Assembly: GCA_947174975.1 (NCBI GenBank)
Contig: CAMWLA010000016.1
Span: forward strand, 1-15,873
Direction: 5' to 3'
Length of the DNA: 15,873 nucleotides
DNA from: an uncultured Clostridia bacterium
Lineage (GTDB): Bacteria > Bacillota > Clostridia > Christensenellales > Borkfalkiaceae
Shown here: in pieces, positions 13,045-15,873 of the stretch
Layout of the letters: every line of letters begins with the position of its first letter
Numbering within the stretch: the stretch's first letter is position 1
Notes under the pieces: model-generated
Told to the model about the DNA's origin: nothing
What the model saw: only the letters and a program-made list of their open reading frames with translations
Databases searched by the model: none
Position numbers and translations under genes: made by a program

Positions 13045-13076
13045 AAGGCGGGGAGTGCAAATGCACTCCCCGCCTT
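13045..13076 (-). terminator. Terminator of the feo operon
   Basis: A near-perfect GC-rich hairpin (14-bp stem, arms 13045-13058 and 13063-13076, loop AAAT) starts 3 bp past the stop of the FeoB-associated gene. The minus-side T-run is short, while the plus-side is T-rich, so bidirectional action is possible. Confidence 0.75.
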
Positions 13077-13079
13077 ATT

Positions 13080-13241
13080 TTATTTTTCTTCCTTTTTACA
13101 CTTATCACACGCGGTGCAGCCGTTGCAACCGCAGTCACAGCACCCGCCTTTATGCTTTACTTTTTTGTAAATTCCGATAGCTATTACCGCAACAACCGCG
13201 AGCGATAAAACAACCGTCACAATAATATCACAAGCGTTCAT
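13080..13241 (-). CDS. FeoB-associated Cys-rich membrane peptide
   Basis: A 53-aa protein too short for usual ORF thresholds. Its ATG (13239-13241) follows the feoB stop with no gap (TAAATG). A single hydrophobic helix (about 5-24) is followed by a Lys-rich stretch (YKKVKHK) and a tail with seven cysteines at C34, C35, C37, C39, C42, C45 and C48, ending in a Lys/Glu-rich end. This is the layout of the FeoB-associated Cys-rich family found after feoB in Bacillota. The role is unproven; the tail probably faces the cytoplasm by the positive-inside rule and might receive or hand over ferrous iron next to the FeoB pore. Translation must be coupled to feoB. Confidence 0.88.
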   Translation of the reverse strand: MNACDIIVTVVLSLAVVAVIAIGIYKKVKHKGGCCDCGCNGCTACDKCKKEEK

Positions 13242-15596
13242 TTATTTTTTCTTCCTCGATTTAAAAATTTTGGTTATATCGAACTTGCCGATATTTCTTA
13301 AAACTATAAACGTGACTACCGTGCCGATTACCGCAAGCCAGATAAACAGCGTCCACCACCAGCTGCCGACGGTATAGATTGCCGCTGCCGACAGATAGCT
13401 TGTGACTACCCAGAAAAGAAGCGTCCATCTGAATTTTCCTTTCGGCAGTTCCGACTTAGCCGTAGCGCAAGCCGCAAAGCAAGGAATAGTCGTCATATTG
13501 AAGATTATGAAAGAGATTATTGCGGGAATGGTTATGCCCGTGCCCTCTATCATTGCGACGGCGGTTGCAACTTCGTCCGCTTCCCAGTCGATATACGCGC
13601 CCGCAACGACCGCGGCAAGTGCGCCGAAGGTTGCGATTACGTTTTCTTTTGCAACAAGTCCCGTTATCGCCGCTACCGCGAATACCCAGCCGAAAGTTTT
13701 GCCGAGCTGTGAGCCGAATCCGAGCGGCGTGAACAGAGGCTGTACCAACATGCCCAAGCTTCCGAGAATCGACCTATCGGTCTGTACGTTGACAAGCCCT
13801 TCGATTTCCGCAAGCGATTCCCACTTGACGGGGTCTGCCTCGAACAGATCTTGCGCGTCTTGAAGTAAGAATTCCCAGCTCCAGCTGAACGACTGCAATA
13901 CCCAGATAATTACCGTTGAAGCGAAGATAATCGTAAACGCCTTTTTAACGAAGTGTTTCGTCTTATCCCACAAGTGAAGCATCAGATTTTTAAACGCGGG
14001 CCAGTGGTATGCGGGCAGCTCCATTATGAACGGAGGAGTTTCACCGCGCATAGTCGTGTTGCGCATTAAAAGCACTGCGCATATGGCGATTATAATTCCC
14101 GCAAGGTACATTCCGAGGGTTATTAAATCGACGTTGCCGACCCCGAACACCTCTAATATACCGCCCGCCATTGCCGTAAGTATGGGCAGCTTTGCGCCGC
14201 ACGAGAAGAAGGGAATTACCCTTATAGTCGCCGTGCGCTCCTTTTCGTCCGCAAGGGTTCTCGTGTTAATCATTGCGGGAAGGGAACAGCCGAAGCCCAT
14301 AATCATGGGCATGAACGCTCTGCCCGAAAGTCCGAAACGGCGGAAAATTCTGTCGAGTACGAACGCGATACGCGCCATATATCCCGTATCTTCCAAAATC
14401 GAGAAACCGAGGAAAAGGAACAGAATTTGGGGCAGGAAACCGAGGACGGCGAATATACCGCCGAGCACCGCGTCGCAAACGAGGCTGTCTACCCAAGCCG
14501 CACCGCCGCACACGCCGATAAGCGCCGAAACGCCCTCGCTTATATAGTCCAAAACAAAATTCAGTAGGTTAGTAAGTATTACGCCCGGTGAGAACACCGT
14601 TCCGTCATAGAAACATGCAAGTAGCTTCGTGCCGAAGTTTTCTTCCCAGCCTAAACCGCCGTCTTCGACAGCGTCGAACAGCGTAGGCATCCAACCTTGA
14701 CTTTCGGTGAAGCCGTTTAAGAAGAACAGATTTTCCGAAAACGTCAAATGGAAAATAGCAAACAGTATTACTATAAATATGGGAATAGACCAAATTCTAT
14801 GCGTTAAAATTTTATCGATTTTGTCTGACTTCGTAAGCGTTTCTTTTGCAACCTTTACTTTTGCGTTGGCAAGGTCGATCGATATGTACTGATAGCGCTT
14901 GTCGGCGATTTCCGCTTCCAGGTCTGCGCCCGCGGAAGCCTTTTCAAGCACTTCCTTTGCGCCCTTTCTCTCTATTTCGATTTCGTCTTTTTCCAAAAGC
15001 TTAATCGCGTGGAACAGCGGCGAGGAAACGCCCTCCGCCTCGTAATAGGCGCAAGCGGTTTCTATCTGTGCTTTAAGCGCGCTTTTAAGTACCGTACTTC
15101 CCTTGCGCTCCGTAGGCATTGCCGCAGCCCTATCCATAAGCTGTTTAATTCCCGTACCCTTCAAAGCCGAAACGGCTACTACCGGAACGCCGAGCGCGTT
15201 TTCTATCGCCTTGGGGTCGATTTTGTCGCCCGCCTTTTCAACCTCGTCCATCATATTCAAAGCGATTATGACGGGAACGTCCATCTCCAAAAGCTGGGTG
15301 GTTAAATACAAGTTGCGCTCTAAGTTGGTTGCGTCGATTATATTAATTATTCCGTCGGGCTTTTCGTCCAATATGTAATTTCGCGAAATGACCTCTTCGG
15401 GGGTATAGGGCGAAAGGGAATAAATACCCGGCAAGTCAACGATATTTATATTTTTTTCGCCGCCCTTATACACGCCCTCGCGCTTATCTACGGTGACGCC
15501 CGGCCAGTTGCCGACGTGCGCCGTCGAACCCGTAAGCGCGTTAAAAAGCGTGGTCTTTCCGCAGTTGGGATTGCCCGCCAGTGCAAACGTTTTCAT
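13242..15596 (-). CDS. feoB: Ferrous iron transporter B
   Basis: The 784-aa membrane protein imports Fe(II). Its N-terminal G domain has GNPNCGKT (8-15, G1), the switch I GVT (33-35, G2), DLPG (54-57, G3), NMMD (114-117, G4) and SALKG (143-147, G5). A helical GDI-like spacer reaches about residue 260. The membrane part holds two gate domains with the conserved Cys motifs GFGCSLPA (about 431-438) and FFSCGAKLP (about 460-468). Length is normal for the family. The start ATG overlaps the feoA stop by one base (TAATG), indicating translational coupling. The next gene is the Cys-rich FeoB-associated peptide. No FeoC is present. Regulation (Fur or DtxR type) cannot be judged because the promoter region of the operon is lost at the window edge. 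Confidence 0.97.
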   Translation of the reverse strand: MKTFALAGNPNCGKTTLFNALTGSTAHVGNWPGVTVDKREGVYKGGEKNINIVDLPGIYSLSPYTPEEVISRNYILDEKPDGIINIIDATNLERNLYLTTQLLEMDVPVIIALNMMDEVEKAGDKIDPKAIENALGVPVVAVSALKGTGIKQLMDRAAAMPTERKGSTVLKSALKAQIETACAYYEAEGVSSPLFHAIKLLEKDEIEIERKGAKEVLEKASAGADLEAEIADKRYQYISIDLANAKVKVAKETLTKSDKIDKILTHRIWSIPIFIVILFAIFHLTFSENLFFLNGFTESQGWMPTLFDAVEDGGLGWEENFGTKLLACFYDGTVFSPGVILTNLLNFVLDYISEGVSALIGVCGGAAWVDSLVCDAVLGGIFAVLGFLPQILFLFLGFSILEDTGYMARIAFVLDRIFRRFGLSGRAFMPMIMGFGCSLPAMINTRTLADEKERTATIRVIPFFSCGAKLPILTAMAGGILEVFGVGNVDLITLGMYLAGIIIAICAVLLMRNTTMRGETPPFIMELPAYHWPAFKNLMLHLWDKTKHFVKKAFTIIFASTVIIWVLQSFSWSWEFLLQDAQDLFEADPVKWESLAEIEGLVNVQTDRSILGSLGMLVQPLFTPLGFGSQLGKTFGWVFAVAAITGLVAKENVIATFGALAAVVAGAYIDWEADEVATAVAMIEGTGITIPAIISFIIFNMTTIPCFAACATAKSELPKGKFRWTLLFWVVTSYLSAAAIYTVGSWWWTLFIWLAVIGTVVTFIVLRNIGKFDITKIFKSRKKK

Positions 15597-15823
15597 TAAA
15601 TTTCCACCTCCACAAATTCAGCTTCCGTCTTTCTAAGTGTAAGCTCGTATCCGCGGATAGTAACTTCAATCGGGTCACCGAGTGGAGCTTTTTTGCGCAT
15701 AGTAAGCACCGCCCCCGGGGTCACGCCCATATCGAACAGTCTGCGCCTAATGCGCCCCTCCCCCAAAACGGCAACGATTTTACCGCTTTCACCTACCGTA
15801 AATTCGCTAAGTAATTTTTTCAT
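15596..15823 (-). CDS. feoA: Ferrous iron transport protein A
   Basis: A 75-aa cytoplasmic protein with the SH3-like beta-barrel pattern of FeoA: GESGKIVAVLGEGRIRRRLFDMG at 11-33, TPGAVLTM, PLGDPIEV, and a last strand with RGYELTLRKTEA. It is thought to bind FeoB and modulate its activity. It is first in the operon, has a CGAGG site 7 nt before its ATG, and its stop overlaps the feoB start. Only about 17 bp of genuine upstream sequence remain before adapter-like bases, so the promoter and any metal-regulator box are missing. Confidence 0.93.
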   Translation of the reverse strand: MKKLLSEFTVGESGKIVAVLGEGRIRRRLFDMGVTPGAVLTMRKKAPLGDPIEVTIRGYELTLRKTEAEFVEVEI

Positions 15824-15840
15824 TTTAACCTCGATAAATT

Positions 15841-15873
15841 GGGTCGCTTATAAACATCTCTGAGCCCACGAGG
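15841..15873 (-). other. Sequencing-adapter-like sequence at the window end (assembly artefact)
   Basis: Read on the minus strand, the last 33 bases match the Nextera transposase read-2 adapter at 27 of 33 positions, including an 11-base exact run CTCGTGGGCTC and the runs GAGATGT and TATAAG. The orientation is right for an adapter joined to an insert that begins near 15840. The bases are probably not genomic. Confidence 0.8.

Noticed and set aside
13402..14547. Plus-strand open frames of 150-170 aa opposite feoB
   Set aside because: FeoB motifs fix the minus strand; the plus frames are composition shadows without motifs or ribosome sites.
1..15873. tRNA, rRNA, CRISPR arrays, insertion sequences or phage integrase
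   Set aside because: No repeat-spacer pattern, transposase or integrase motif, cloverleaf or rRNA-like stretch was seen; gaps between genes are all under 150 bp.
15823..15873. TATAA-like promoter for feoA
   Set aside because: The TATAAG lies inside the adapter-like sequence and is not reliable genomic DNA.

Overview
This window looks like a nearly complete short contig from a Bacillota (Clostridia-type) genome, probably an uncultured gut lineage. The evidence is AGGAGG-type ribosome sites, TTGACA/TATAAT-type promoters, an RlmD with the C-terminal extension common in Clostridia, feoA-feoB followed by a Cys-rich FeoB-associated mini-protein, and DUF5685 beside a J-like protein. The exact taxon cannot be read from the sequence. 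Every supported gene lies on the minus strand, so transcription runs from high to low coordinates. The last 33 bases closely match an Illumina Nextera transposase adapter, so the right edge is probably an assembly end rather than genomic DNA. The left edge cuts through a gene.

Layout in transcription order. (1) 15823-13080: ferrous iron uptake operon feoA-feoB-FeoB-associated peptide, closed by a GC-rich hairpin. (2) 12930-9290: an AT-richer accessory block holding a membrane-anchored XRE regulator, a small secreted protein, a secreted papain-fold cysteine peptidase, and a lipoprotein whose GTG start overlaps the peptidase stop; it ends in a 15-bp hairpin. (3) 9125-7920: aspartate-type aminotransferase with a near-consensus promoter, then 7830-7423: a small P-loop protein with its own good promoter. 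(4) 7354-1: a long tightly packed run of thrC-like gene, trpS, DUF5685, J-like/Cys-tail protein, polytopic membrane protein, TPR-like/Cys-tail protein, rlmD, GIY-YIG protein, and a truncated DUF2971-like gene. The last two genes are again AT-richer than the housekeeping genes.

The most promising unexplained unit is 2321-4875. Four overlapping or near-abutting genes encode an all-helical protein with two Asp-rich motifs reminiscent of isoprenoid synthases, two paralogous helical-repeat proteins that both end in a string of 8-9 cysteines, and a polytopic membrane protein. One of the paralogues carries a J-like domain without HPD. The architecture recalls eukaryotic cysteine-string J proteins and suggests a membrane-tethered or metal-loaded complex; this is inference. 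Also notable: the threonine-synthase-like protein has Arg where the PLP-binding Lys should be, and the peptidase-lipoprotein pair is organised like a protease with a coupled partner or inhibitor.
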